In this document: positions 27,754 through 35,459 of the stretch, one piece after another
Layout: the number at the start of each line of letters is the position of its first letter
Position numbering within the stretch: position 1 is the stretch's first letter
From: Bacteroidaceae bacterium
Lineage (GTDB): Bacteria; Bacteroidota; Bacteroidia; Bacteroidales; Bacteroidaceae
NCBI GenBank assembly: GCA_017642425.1
Contig: JAGCPB010000110.1
Span: forward strand, 22,308-86,307
Length of the DNA: 64,000 nt
Direction: 5' to 3'
Notes under the pieces: model-generated
Told to the model about the DNA's origin: nothing
The model's database searches: none
What the model saw: the letters and a program-made list of their open reading frames with translations, nothing else
Translations under genes and position numbers: made by a program

Positions 27754-28815
27754 TTAGAGTTTTGAAACAAAATCATCATATATAAACTCAGCATCAGTGC
27801 TTACCTGATCGCTCTCCGAGTGGAACATCACGCCCACCCAGGGCTTGCGTGTATTGTAGATACCCTCTACCGATCCGTCGTTCAGGTTCTTGAGATATAC
27901 CTTCCACTGACCTACTACAGAATCCTCACGGATAGCGTAATTGTGGTTCTGGGTGGTTATGTAACAGCGGTCGGTGCCCACCAGCTGAACCGGCTGGTTC
28001 TGGGTGTGATGACCGAACTTGAGCTTGTATGTATCCATACCGCCGGCCAGACCAAGCAGCAGGCATCCCATACCTATACCCAGTATCGGGGTGTCATTCT
28101 TAGCCATGAACTTCTGCAGGGCTGTAACCACCTCACTGCAGTAACTGGGGTTACCCGGACCGTCCGATATCACCAGGCCGTCCATCTTGATCTTTGAGTA
28201 ATTATAGTTCCAGGGAACGCGAACCACCTTGAGGTCTTCATTGATGAGGCAGCGTACCACGCCGGCCTTGACGCCGCAGTCCACCAGAACCACGGTCTTG
28301 GAACCGCCCTCGTTATATGTTACAGGCTCCTTGACCGATACCTCAGGCAGCATATTGGTATAAGCATACTCTGCAGGTTTCTGCTTTCCGTCAAACAGTA
28401 TCTTGGCGGTCATGCTGCCGTGATTGCGGATATGCTTGGTAAGCTCACGGGTATCAACTCCCTCTATGCCAACCACCTTCTCACGCTTCATCCACTCCTC
28501 AAGTGATTCGGCAGCGTTCCAGTGGCTGTAGAAATCACTCTTGTCACTTACTATCAGAGCGCGGGCCTGTGCGTGCTCGCTCTCAGCGTTTGTAGGAAGC
28601 CCGTACTCATCGGCAGTCATGGGCTGGATGCCGTAGTTACCGATGACCGGATAGGTCATTACAATGAGCTGTCCGCGTGATGCAGGCTCTGTCAGGATCT
28701 CAGGATAACCGGCCATTGCGGTATTGAATACAAGTTCGCCGCTTACGGGCTGATTGTATCCGAATGACTCACCCTTGAATGAGGTGCCGTCGGCCAAAAC
28801 TAGTGATACTGTCAT
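27754..28815 (-). CDS. carA: Carbamoyl-phosphate synthase small subunit, glutaminase cysteine replaced
   Basis: This is the class I glutamine amidotransferase subunit that normally feeds ammonia to CarB. Overall architecture is complete (353 aa): an N-terminal CPSase_sm_chain domain (1-140, ending in GIEGVDTRELTKHIRNHG) and a GATase domain (from about 173). The nucleophile elbow, normally GICxGxxxL, reads GIGMGCLLLG at 246-255, so residue 248 is Gly (codon GGT) where the catalytic Cys belongs. A Cys is present three residues later (251). His332 and Glu334 of the HPE-like motif are kept as FHSES. Family knowledge says loss of this Cys abolishes glutamine use but not ammonia use. It is preceded by an attenuator-like leader. 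Confidence 0.93.
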   Translation of the reverse strand: MTVSLVLADGTSFKGESFGYNQPVSGELVFNTAMAGYPEILTEPASRGQLIVMTYPVIGNYGIQPMTADEYGLPTNAESEHAQARALIVSDKSDFYSHWNAAESLEEWMKREKVVGIEGVDTRELTKHIRNHGSMTAKILFDGKQKPAEYAYTNMLPEVSVKEPVTYNEGGSKTVVLVDCGVKAGVVRCLINEDLKVVRVPWNYNYSKIKMDGLVISDGPGNPSYCSEVVTALQKFMAKNDTPILGIGMGCLLLGLAGGMDTYKLKFGHHTQNQPVQLVGTDRCYITTQNHNYAIREDSVVGQWKVYLKNLNDGSVEGIYNTRKPWVGVMFHSESDQVSTDAEFIYDDFVSKL

Positions 28816-28849
28816 TTTCTTTTATGTTGTTCTAATTACTCTGTCCATT

Positions 28850-28890
28850 AAAAAGAAAAAAGGGGAAAATGTCTTAAACAATTCCCCCTT
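28850..28890 (-). terminator. Intrinsic terminator inside the carA leader (attenuator candidate)
   Basis: On the minus strand AAGGGGGAA and TTCCCCTT form a stem around a 14-base loop, followed by a run of U broken by one C. It lies between the probable promoter (28980-28987) and the carA ATG (28815), so it can only act by premature termination of carAB transcription. Confidence 0.65.
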
Positions 28891-28901
28891 ATGAAATAAA
28901 A

Positions 28902-28952
28902 TGACTGAAAACACTATCACCACCCGTGGGTTTATGCTTTGGTGAACAGTCA
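28902..28952 (-). promoter_or_regulatory. Structured leader element upstream of the carA attenuator
   Basis: On the minus strand TGACTG (28952-28947) can pair with CAGTCA (28907-28902). Inside, TCACC can pair with GGTGA and ACCC with GGGT, giving a closed multi-stem element just before the terminator. This layout suits a riboswitch or protein-bound leader that controls termination. No known Rfam family is recognised by eye. Confidence 0.45.
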
Positions 28953-28979
28953 ATATTTCCTCTCTTTCTTAACATGCTG

Positions 28980-28987
28980 CAAAGGTA
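28980..28987 (-). promoter_or_regulatory. -7 box for the carA-carB operon
   Basis: Minus strand TACCTTTG is a perfect TAnnTTTG match. It predicts a start near 28973 and a carA leader of about 158 bases. Confidence 0.6.
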
Positions 28988-29087
28988 CTGCTTTTCCCTA
29001 AAACCCGCACATCAGAATGAATAAGTTTTCAACAATCGCTCTATTAAATAATGTTATACCGGATAATTATACGGTTTGCTATTATTG

Positions 29088-31751
29088 TCAGGGAAGAACC
29101 GGACGGACCGGGACGCCATACTCCCGATAGCCGGGCTTTATTTCACGTTCATCCAGGCTGTAATTGAGCATATATGCGCCGTCAGCATCCTCAACATATT
29201 GCGTGCTGGTAGCAATGCAGACTCTGGTTCCTGTTTCATTTTTCATTTCGGCTATATAACGTCCGGCAGCAGGCAGGAATATCGAACGGTCTGTATATCC
29301 GGGGTTATTGCTTGTCACCTGATATCCGTTTACACCGTTGAGAGTGGTCCAGGTCCATGTACAGTTATTCAGCAATTCCTCCAGTTCGTCCTTGGTGGGA
29401 ATACGCCAGTCGCCACCCCACTTCACATGAGCCACATCGTCATCGGGTTCAAGGACAGTCTTGTGGTCAACAGTCCCCTTGCCCCGTTCCGAGTTATATT
29501 TGGTAAAAGGACTGTTAACACCGTTTCGATATTTGTAAGTGTTCCACACATAATCACTCTTTGTAGCTGTCTCACCCCACGCATAGTAATCTCCGGAATC
29601 CTCCGGTTGGGAAGCACCCACATTACATGTGGCCCATTTTACCGACAGGCCCAGATCCACATACCCATGTTCAATCAGGTTATCGGTATTATCATCATAG
29701 ACTGAGCGTACAGTTCTGTTTCCGTTACCGTCTTCAGAGACGATATGTCTGGTCCTCTGCATATACAGATACACATCCGGATCATCAGCATCAATACAAT
29801 TATCTATCAGTTCCTTAACCTGGCTGTCTGTTACATCTTTCTGAACATGCAGGTCAACCAGCGTAGGTCCGCCTATTGTCTTGTTGTATTCCTTTGCAGC
29901 GGCAATGGCATCTATGATATCCTGATAACTGGACTCCTTTCCGTTCCGCCCCAACTGAGGAACCGCTTTGTCGCCATGCAGCCGGTCATACCATATGAAC
30001 ACGTTCTTACGGTTACTGCATTCAACCACCTCCCAGCAATCATCACCGAAAAACTTCCTTGCAGCATCATTACGATAGACAAGAAGATTAGGTATTTTGT
30101 TTTCAGGATTAACCAGGTATTTCTGGAACACATCATAACTTACAAAATTCCCGTCAAGAACGAATTTGGCATCAGGAGTGGCAACACTGTAATTTACGGC
30201 CTGATACAAGAACATCTCTTCATAGAAACTCATTCCTACAGGATCTATAATATCGGGAGCGTCAAATCCGGGGTTATCAATTATTACAGGATAGTTGTAT
30301 GGTGCAACCTGGTGCTGCGGAGTGGAGACATAGACGAACGAGCATTCATCCGCCCTTTCACCTTTGGGATGGAAATAGTATATCTTTTCATATTCTCCCT
30401 CCTTGAGTGCAAGGAAGTCAGCCCATGTGGATTTCTTTCCGCCAATAATTATCACAGTGCTCTTGTTTATCCATCTGAGTTTACGGTCTCTGGGTGATTT
30501 AGCCCTTTCTACGCCGTTAACTGCAATTGTTACGGGAGCAATAGTATAATCCTTGTTCTCATAAATCTCCACACCCTTTATTACGCGTCCCTGTTCGTCA
30601 CGTTCAAACACATAACTTGCGGTACGGGTTCTTGTACCTGAAAAATCGCCCAGGAACTCATCGGCTGTCATTACATAATTCTTATCATTGTAGAGGTCCT
30701 CATAGTCAATCGGGGCATCCGCCGGGATGTCTGCCGTCTTGGCACGACCACAGCCGAAAGCAAGGAACAGAACAGCCGCAACAAGTGAGGTAGCGCAAAC
30801 CTGGAGCCCTATACCGCCTTTGTATTCGGTCTGTTTCATTTTCAGGAGACGCCTTTTGGTAAATGAGCCTTTAAGCCCCGATACCATCTCCGGGTTGTAT
30901 CCGAACAGCTGGTTAACTACAGTCTGTCTGTACTCATCCAGCCTGTAACCGTCCGACAGGGCATCCTTATCGGCCTGCCACTCCTGTACATCCTCCAGGC
31001 ACTTCTCAGCAAGCCACATCAGGGGATTGAACCAGAACAGTGACCGCAGCAAAGACATGAACAACTTCTCCAGGGAGTGATGATGACGTACATGACTGGC
31101 TTCATGGCTCAGTATATGGCAGCGATCCTTCTCGTCGTATCCGTAACCCATATAGATGGTATGCAAGAATGAGAACGGAGTCTCAACGCCGTCACTCTCG
31201 GCCAAATCATATGACCTGGCCTGTGTGATACGTGATTTACGCCTGATTCTGGCCACCGACACCGCTCCGCCGGCAATAGCCAGCAACGAAACAGCCACTC
31301 CAGTAAGATATATAATAAGGAGTGCTTTACGACGTATAAAATCAGACACTGTCTGAACGTTGCTTACGGCCACCGGGGCTGCCTGAGCCTGCTCTACCGC
31401 CGCCACCTCTGTTGGGGCCGATACCTCCGGAACCGGGGCCGATATCTCCTGGACAGGCACTGATGCCGGTTCAGGCGATACTGACGATGTAGTTTCGGCA
31501 ACAGTCCCGACTGTTTCAACTGTTTCTGGCTCACTTACCATAGCCACCTTACTGTCGGTGTTTACCGCCGGATAGAGCGGAACATTAAGCATAGGAATTG
31601 CCGATGCCAGGATCATTGTGACAATCAGGTACCTGCGGCAGAATCCGTAACCTGCCTTACGGGCAATAAACCAATGATACAGCAGCAGGAACAGTCCGCT
31701 GCATAGGAGAGTTTCAATAAAATAAATAAGGATAGGACTCATAGCATTCAT
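29088..31751 (-). CDS. M56/BlaR1-type membrane metalloprotease with C-terminal FISUMP-like domain
   Basis: This is a sensor protease paired with a BlaI-type repressor. Membrane segments lie near 6-26, 40-60, 143-163 and 312-332, with a Pro/Glu/Val-rich linker at 73-130. The zinc site HEASH is at 216-220, with the downstream EDVQEWQADKDAL supplying the third ligand. After the last membrane segment (near 335) an external region of about 550 residues replaces the penicillin-binding domain of true BlaR1. Its last 200 residues (YVDLGLSVKWATCNVG, WGGDWRIPTKDELEELL, SIFLPAAGRY) match the Fibrobacter major paralogous domain. The start overlaps the BlaI-like stop as ATGA. The signal sensed is unknown. 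Confidence 0.85.
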   Translation of the reverse strand: MNAMSPILIYFIETLLCSGLFLLLYHWFIARKAGYGFCRRYLIVTMILASAIPMLNVPLYPAVNTDSKVAMVSEPETVETVGTVAETTSSVSPEPASVPVQEISAPVPEVSAPTEVAAVEQAQAAPVAVSNVQTVSDFIRRKALLIIYLTGVAVSLLAIAGGAVSVARIRRKSRITQARSYDLAESDGVETPFSFLHTIYMGYGYDEKDRCHILSHEASHVRHHHSLEKLFMSLLRSLFWFNPLMWLAEKCLEDVQEWQADKDALSDGYRLDEYRQTVVNQLFGYNPEMVSGLKGSFTKRRLLKMKQTEYKGGIGLQVCATSLVAAVLFLAFGCGRAKTADIPADAPIDYEDLYNDKNYVMTADEFLGDFSGTRTRTASYVFERDEQGRVIKGVEIYENKDYTIAPVTIAVNGVERAKSPRDRKLRWINKSTVIIIGGKKSTWADFLALKEGEYEKIYYFHPKGERADECSFVYVSTPQHQVAPYNYPVIIDNPGFDAPDIIDPVGMSFYEEMFLYQAVNYSVATPDAKFVLDGNFVSYDVFQKYLVNPENKIPNLLVYRNDAARKFFGDDCWEVVECSNRKNVFIWYDRLHGDKAVPQLGRNGKESSYQDIIDAIAAAKEYNKTIGGPTLVDLHVQKDVTDSQVKELIDNCIDADDPDVYLYMQRTRHIVSEDGNGNRTVRSVYDDNTDNLIEHGYVDLGLSVKWATCNVGASQPEDSGDYYAWGETATKSDYVWNTYKYRNGVNSPFTKYNSERGKGTVDHKTVLEPDDDVAHVKWGGDWRIPTKDELEELLNNCTWTWTTLNGVNGYQVTSNNPGYTDRSIFLPAAGRYIAEMKNETGTRVCIATSTQYVEDADGAYMLNYSLDEREIKPGYREYGVPVRPVLP

Positions 31752-32134
31752 TTTTTATCTTCGTCAAGTATCTTAAGAATCTCATCGGTCTCCTGTACGG
31801 AGATTGATTTACGTGAGGAGAAATAGTTCACAAGGGTGCTGATGGAACCTCCAAAGAAGGAGTTCAGCACACCATGCATAAACGAGTCTGTGTAATCCTC
31901 CTTGCTCACAGCCGCCATATAGACATTGCTATGGCCATAGGTCTTGTGAGTGAGGAATCCCTTAGTATCAAGAATACGTACTATTGTTGATACCGTACTA
32001 TACGCAGGTTTGGGATCAGGAAGCAGCTCATGTATATCGCGAACCACGAATTCACGCCCCACACTCCATATCACCTGCATTATCTCCAGTTCGGCCTTGG
32101 TAAGCTCCTGGATGCGTTTATTTGATTCCGCCAT
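31748..32134 (-). CDS. BlaI/MecI/CopY-family transcriptional repressor
   Basis: This is a winged-helix repressor (128 aa) expected to be cleaved or released by the M56 protease encoded next. LTKAELEIMQVIWSVG (11-26) is the family N-terminus. KPAYSTVSTIVRILDTKGFLTHKTYGHSNVYMA (43-75) is the recognition helix and wing. The rest is a dimerisation helix region. It is co-transcribed with the protease gene and probably represses its own promoter. Nothing here ties the pair to beta-lactams. Confidence 0.92.
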   Translation of the reverse strand: MAESNKRIQELTKAELEIMQVIWSVGREFVVRDIHELLPDPKPAYSTVSTIVRILDTKGFLTHKTYGHSNVYMAAVSKEDYTDSFMHGVLNSFFGGSISTLVNYFSSRKSISVQETDEILKILDEDKK

Positions 32135-32158
32135 AACTGTTTTATTGAGTTAACGCTG

Positions 32159-32166
32159 CAAATATA
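32159..32166 (-). promoter_or_regulatory. -7 box for the BlaI-M56 operon
   Basis: Minus strand TATATTTG is a perfect TAnnTTTG match, 25 bases before the repressor ATG. Confidence 0.55.
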
Positions 32167-32167
32167 T

Positions 32168-32193
32168 AGCTAATATTTTAAATTGCAAGCTAA
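32168..32193. promoter_or_regulatory. Paired AGCTAA repeats, candidate repressor operator
   Basis: AGCTAA occurs at 32168-32173 and again at 32188-32193, exactly 20 bases apart (about two helical turns), just upstream of the BlaI-type -7 box and between the two divergent promoters. It is a candidate binding site for the repressor. Confidence 0.3.
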
Positions 32194-32247
32194 ATCTTTA
32201 ATTTTTTCATGTAAACACATTTGTCAGCAAGAAAGACCATAATTTAT

Positions 32248-32255
32248 TATCTTTG
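32248..32255 (+). promoter_or_regulatory. -7 box for the M15 peptidase gene
   Basis: TATCTTTG is a perfect TAnnTTTG match ending 22 bases before the ATG at 32278. It supports that start over upstream in-frame codons. Confidence 0.6.
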
Positions 32256-32277
32256 CCGTTATAGAAATTGTGATAAT

Positions 32278-33045
32278 ATGGAAAGGACATTCTTACGGAT
32301 ATTGGGTGCTGCACTCGGGTGCGGTGCTGTAATACTTACATTATGCTGCTCGGGCAAAAACAGTCAGAGTGAGGTTGACACTACGGTGTTGCGGGAGTGG
32401 CAGGCAGGCAAAACCGTAACGGCCGATGTTGTTGAGGCTTTTGGCGGCATTGACAGGTGTTTCGCTGCTGAGCCTATACCTGACGGCGTGTGGCAGCGCA
32501 TGCAGGACAAGACTTATAAGGAAAATCCTTATATAGGCCGCAGTGACCTGCGTCACATCCGCGCTCTGCACTGGGACTATGACAACCAAATGCATGTGGG
32601 TGAGATGATCTGCAATGTTCAGATAGCCGACACCGTAGCTAGTATCCTGCGCAGGCTTTTTGATGCCCGCTACCCTATCCAGAAGATGTTGCTGCCCGAT
32701 GTCTATGATGCTGATGACGAGACTCAGATGCGCGACAACAACTCATCGTGTTTCTGCTACCGCGCTATCGCCGGCAGCACCAAACTGTCCAAACACGCCC
32801 GCGGGCTGGCTATAGATATCAACACGCTGTACAATCCCTATTACAAGGACCGCGCTGACGGCACGCGCTTTATCCAGCCCGCTACTGCGGCCCAGTACTG
32901 CGACCGCACCCAGACTTTCCCCTACAAGATAGACCATAACGACCTCTGTTTCAGTCTCTTCACCCAGGCTGGCTTTGAATGGGGCGGTGACTGGACATCA
33001 TGCAAGGACTTCCAGCACTTTGAACTTATTGAGCAGACAGAGTGA
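32278..33045 (+). CDS. M15-family peptidase-like lipoprotein
   Basis: This is a zinc D,D- or L,D-carboxypeptidase-like protein likely acting on peptidoglycan peptides. A lipoprotein signal ends LTLCCSG (Cys23 or Cys24). The M15 motif SKHARGLAIDIN gives zinc ligands His173 and Asp180, and WGGDWTSCKDFQHFE gives the final ligand His247, as in VanY/M15_4 proteins. Start at 32278 was chosen from the promoter box and the signal peptide. It is divergent from the BlaI-type repressor gene, so both could answer to the same operator. Confidence 0.82.
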   Translation: MERTFLRILGAALGCGAVILTLCCSGKNSQSEVDTTVLREWQAGKTVTADVVEAFGGIDRCFAAEPIPDGVWQRMQDKTYKENPYIGRSDLRHIRALHWDYDNQMHVGEMICNVQIADTVASILRRLFDARYPIQKMLLPDVYDADDETQMRDNNSSCFCYRAIAGSTKLSKHARGLAIDINTLYNPYYKDRADGTRFIQPATAAQYCDRTQTFPYKIDHNDLCFSLFTQAGFEWGGDWTSCKDFQHFELIEQTE

Positions 33046-33064
33046 CATATCGGGCTCAATTTTG

Positions 33065-33072
33065 TATATTCG
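33065..33072 (+). promoter_or_regulatory. Putative -7 box for the Gfo/Idh/MocA gene
   Basis: TATATTCG matches TAnnTTTG at seven of eight positions, 29 bases before the ATG. Confidence 0.35.
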
Positions 33073-33101
33073 CACTACAATAATTACTAACCTTACCGGA
33101 T

Positions 33102-34070
33102 ATGAAAATAGGAATTATCGGAGCCGGCTGGATAGCCGACAAGATGGGCGAGACCCTTACCGGGCTGGACCCGTCGATGAAGTATGCAATTGCTGCACGT
33201 GACCTGGGCCGTGCTCAGGAGTTTGCACATCACTGGGGATTTGAGAAAGCTTACGGCTCCTACAAGGAGATGGTTGAGGACCCTGATGTGGATCTTGTGT
33301 ATGTGGCCACCCCCCACTCCCACCATTTTGAGCATGCCAGCCTGGCCATAAATGCAGGTAAGCCGGTGCTTTGCGAGAAGGCTTTCACGGCCAATGCACG
33401 TGAGGCCGATGCCCTGCTCAACCTGGCTCACAAGAAAGGTATATTCATAACCGAGGCTATCTGGACCCGCTATATGCCGCTTTCCATGAAAGTCAAAGAG
33501 TTGCTTGACAGCGGAGCCATAGGTAAACCGCGTCTGCTCAATGCCAGCCTCTGCTATATGATGGAGTTCAAGGAGCGCATACTCAGGCCCGACCTTTGCG
33601 GCGGCGCACTTTTGGACCTGGGTGTCTATAGCATCAATTTCTGCCGCATGTACTTTGGGGACGATATCATAAACGAGACATCCAACTGCATCAAAAGCAG
33701 CACCGGAATGGATATGCACAACTCAATCAGCTGGTCATACAGTGACGGCCGCATAGCCAACATCCAGTCAAGCGCCATGTGCCTGTGTGGCAGGTTGGGC
33801 CAGATTTGCGGCACCGAGGGCTATCTGATTGTAGATAACATTAACTGCCCCGAGCGCATAACAGTTTATAATGACTACAAGCCCGTGGCAGTGTTTGACA
33901 AGCCTGCCGGTCAGATTACCGGATATGAGTATCAGGTGATTGCCTGCAAGCAGGCTCTGGAGAACGGATGGCTGGAATCGCCCTACATGCCGCATCAGGA
34001 GACGCTAGACATCATGAAAGTGATGGATAGCCTGCGCCAAAAGTGGGGAGTTGTATATCCTATGGATTAA
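33102..34070 (+). CDS. Gfo/Idh/MocA-family oxidoreductase
   Basis: This is an NAD(P)-dependent sugar or diol dehydrogenase of 322 residues. The Rossmann motif GIIGAGWIADKM lies at 4-15, the family Lys motif is CEKAFTANA near 93, and the C-terminal domain has GGALLDLGVYSINFCR near 168. It resembles the dihydrodiol dehydrogenase/glucose-fructose oxidoreductase subgroup. It is a single gene with a strong terminator behind it, and the substrate is unknown. Confidence 0.87.
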   Translation: MKIGIIGAGWIADKMGETLTGLDPSMKYAIAARDLGRAQEFAHHWGFEKAYGSYKEMVEDPDVDLVYVATPHSHHFEHASLAINAGKPVLCEKAFTANAREADALLNLAHKKGIFITEAIWTRYMPLSMKVKELLDSGAIGKPRLLNASLCYMMEFKERILRPDLCGGALLDLGVYSINFCRMYFGDDIINETSNCIKSSTGMDMHNSISWSYSDGRIANIQSSAMCLCGRLGQICGTEGYLIVDNINCPERITVYNDYKPVAVFDKPAGQITGYEYQVIACKQALENGWLESPYMPHQETLDIMKVMDSLRQKWGVVYPMD

Positions 34071-34073
34071 ACG

Positions 34074-34110
34074 AAACAGGCCGGTTCAACGCCGGCCTGT
34101 TTTGTTTTAC
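34074..34110. terminator. Bidirectional intrinsic terminator
   Basis: AAACAGGCCGG and CCGGCCTGTTT form a perfect 11-bp stem around a 7-base loop, with T-rich sequence after it and A-rich sequence before. It lies between the convergent oxidoreductase and GH43 genes and can serve both, including the end of the long minus-strand operon. Confidence 0.8.
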
Positions 34111-35447
34111 TTTAATGGTGTATACTTGAAATCCTCAAGTGTGGCACCGCCATCCAGGAAGTAGGCGGGACGAAGGGCAAAGAAGCCTTTATATACATTG
34201 TGGTGGTATGTTGATACATCCACGTCCTTGCATACCTCTTTTAGGTTTATTGCATCCGGGCCCTCCCATACCGTAACCTTATTGCGATCATTGCGTATGC
34301 GAACAACATAATTCGGAGTGGTACCCTGAACACCGATGTTTGCCTCCTCGTTATAGAACAGATAGAGTCCGGCACGGCTGCCTCCTGTATTCCTGAATTT
34401 GGCCATTATCTCATAACTCTCATCTACGGCGGTGGTAGTCATCAGAGTGCCGTTATCAAAGCCGGGCTCCCACTTGGCCCACATCAGAGGATTCTCGTAG
34501 TGGCGCAGGTAGTCGTAATCCTGCAAGCCGCCATTTTCCCATTTGGCGCCGTCTTTCTCGGCCAGTACGGGCCAACCGTCCTTAGTCCAGTTAACGCTCT
34601 CAATGATGGTGCTGCGGCCCAGGGTGTGGAATCCGTTGCGGTATGCGTGATATACTATGTACCAGTTGCCCTGAGGATCGTCAATCAGTGTTCCGTGACC
34701 TTTTGACCACCACTCCTCATCAATTGTGTAGGTGTGTACCAGCGGGTTATAGGGACTGTTCTCCCAGGGGCCGGTAACAGACTTGCTGCGGGCTACTACG
34801 CACATGTGGCTGGTGGCGGGACCGGCTGTACCGCCTTCGGCGCTTACCAGATAATACCAATCACCGCGCTTGAGTATCTTGGGCGATTCAAGCCACATAC
34901 CCTCGGTCTCCCACTCCTCGGGGTACTGCCAGGGGTCATAGACTTTTTGGTTGCGACCTGTGATGGAGAGTCCGTCAGCCGACAGCGGAGCCACATGACC
35001 ATCATTTGTATAAAGGTAACGGTTGCCCTGGTCGTCAATTGCATGACCGGGATCGATTCCGCTAACACGCAGTTTAATAGGATCACTCCACGGGCCTTCC
35101 ATCTTATCGGCAGTAACCACAAAGTTCTCTCCGCTACTGGTGGGATAATATATGTAGTACTTGCCGTTAACCTTACAAAGGTCCGGAGCATAGATTGAAT
35201 AATCATGTCCCTGCACAGCACGTGCTATAGGCTCCCAGTGAAGCAGATCGGTGGAATGCCAGATAAGCAGACCGGGATAGTACGTGAAGTTGGAATGGGT
35301 CATGTAGTAGTCACTGCCGTCACGCAGGATGGTGGGGTCAGGATAGTCACCCGGGAATATGCACACTTTGATTGGAGCCTTCTGCTCCTTGCAGCCTGCC
35401 ATAAGCAGAGACAATGCGGCCACAGCCATAACTAGATACTTCTTCAT
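34107..35447 (-). CDS. GH43-family glycoside hydrolase lipoprotein
   Basis: This is a five-bladed beta-propeller arabinanase/xylosidase-type enzyme. The lipoprotein signal ends LLMAGC (Cys19). GDYPDPTILRDG (33-44) carries the catalytic base Asp37, DPGHAIDDQGNRYLY the pKa-setting Asp, and EGMWLESPKIL the general acid Glu. The C-terminal 140 residues look like a beta-sandwich. It starts only 12 bases after the acyltransferase stop, so it may be the last gene of the polyketide operon by position, though its function suggests plant polysaccharide use. Confidence 0.87.
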   Translation of the reverse strand: MKKYLVMAVAALSLLMAGCKEQKAPIKVCIFPGDYPDPTILRDGSDYYMTHSNFTYYPGLLIWHSTDLLHWEPIARAVQGHDYSIYAPDLCKVNGKYYIYYPTSSGENFVVTADKMEGPWSDPIKLRVSGIDPGHAIDDQGNRYLYTNDGHVAPLSADGLSITGRNQKVYDPWQYPEEWETEGMWLESPKILKRGDWYYLVSAEGGTAGPATSHMCVVARSKSVTGPWENSPYNPLVHTYTIDEEWWSKGHGTLIDDPQGNWYIVYHAYRNGFHTLGRSTIIESVNWTKDGWPVLAEKDGAKWENGGLQDYDYLRHYENPLMWAKWEPGFDNGTLMTTTAVDESYEIMAKFRNTGGSRAGLYLFYNEEANIGVQGTTPNYVVRIRNDRNKVTVWEGPDAINLKEVCKDVDVSTYHHNVYKGFFALRPAYFLDGGATLEDFKYTPLK

Positions 35448-35459
35448 AATATAATCAGG

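Noticed and set aside
28889-28975. A 28-codon frame (MLRKRG...) in the carA leader as an attenuation leader peptide
   Set aside because: Its ATG coincides with the predicted transcription start, so it would have no 5' region, and its composition shows no run of arginine or other regulatory codons. The RNA structure itself is the better explanation.
31748-32134. Beta-lactam resistance regulation by the BlaI/M56 pair
   Set aside because: No beta-lactamase or penicillin-binding sensor domain is present. The external domain is of another type.
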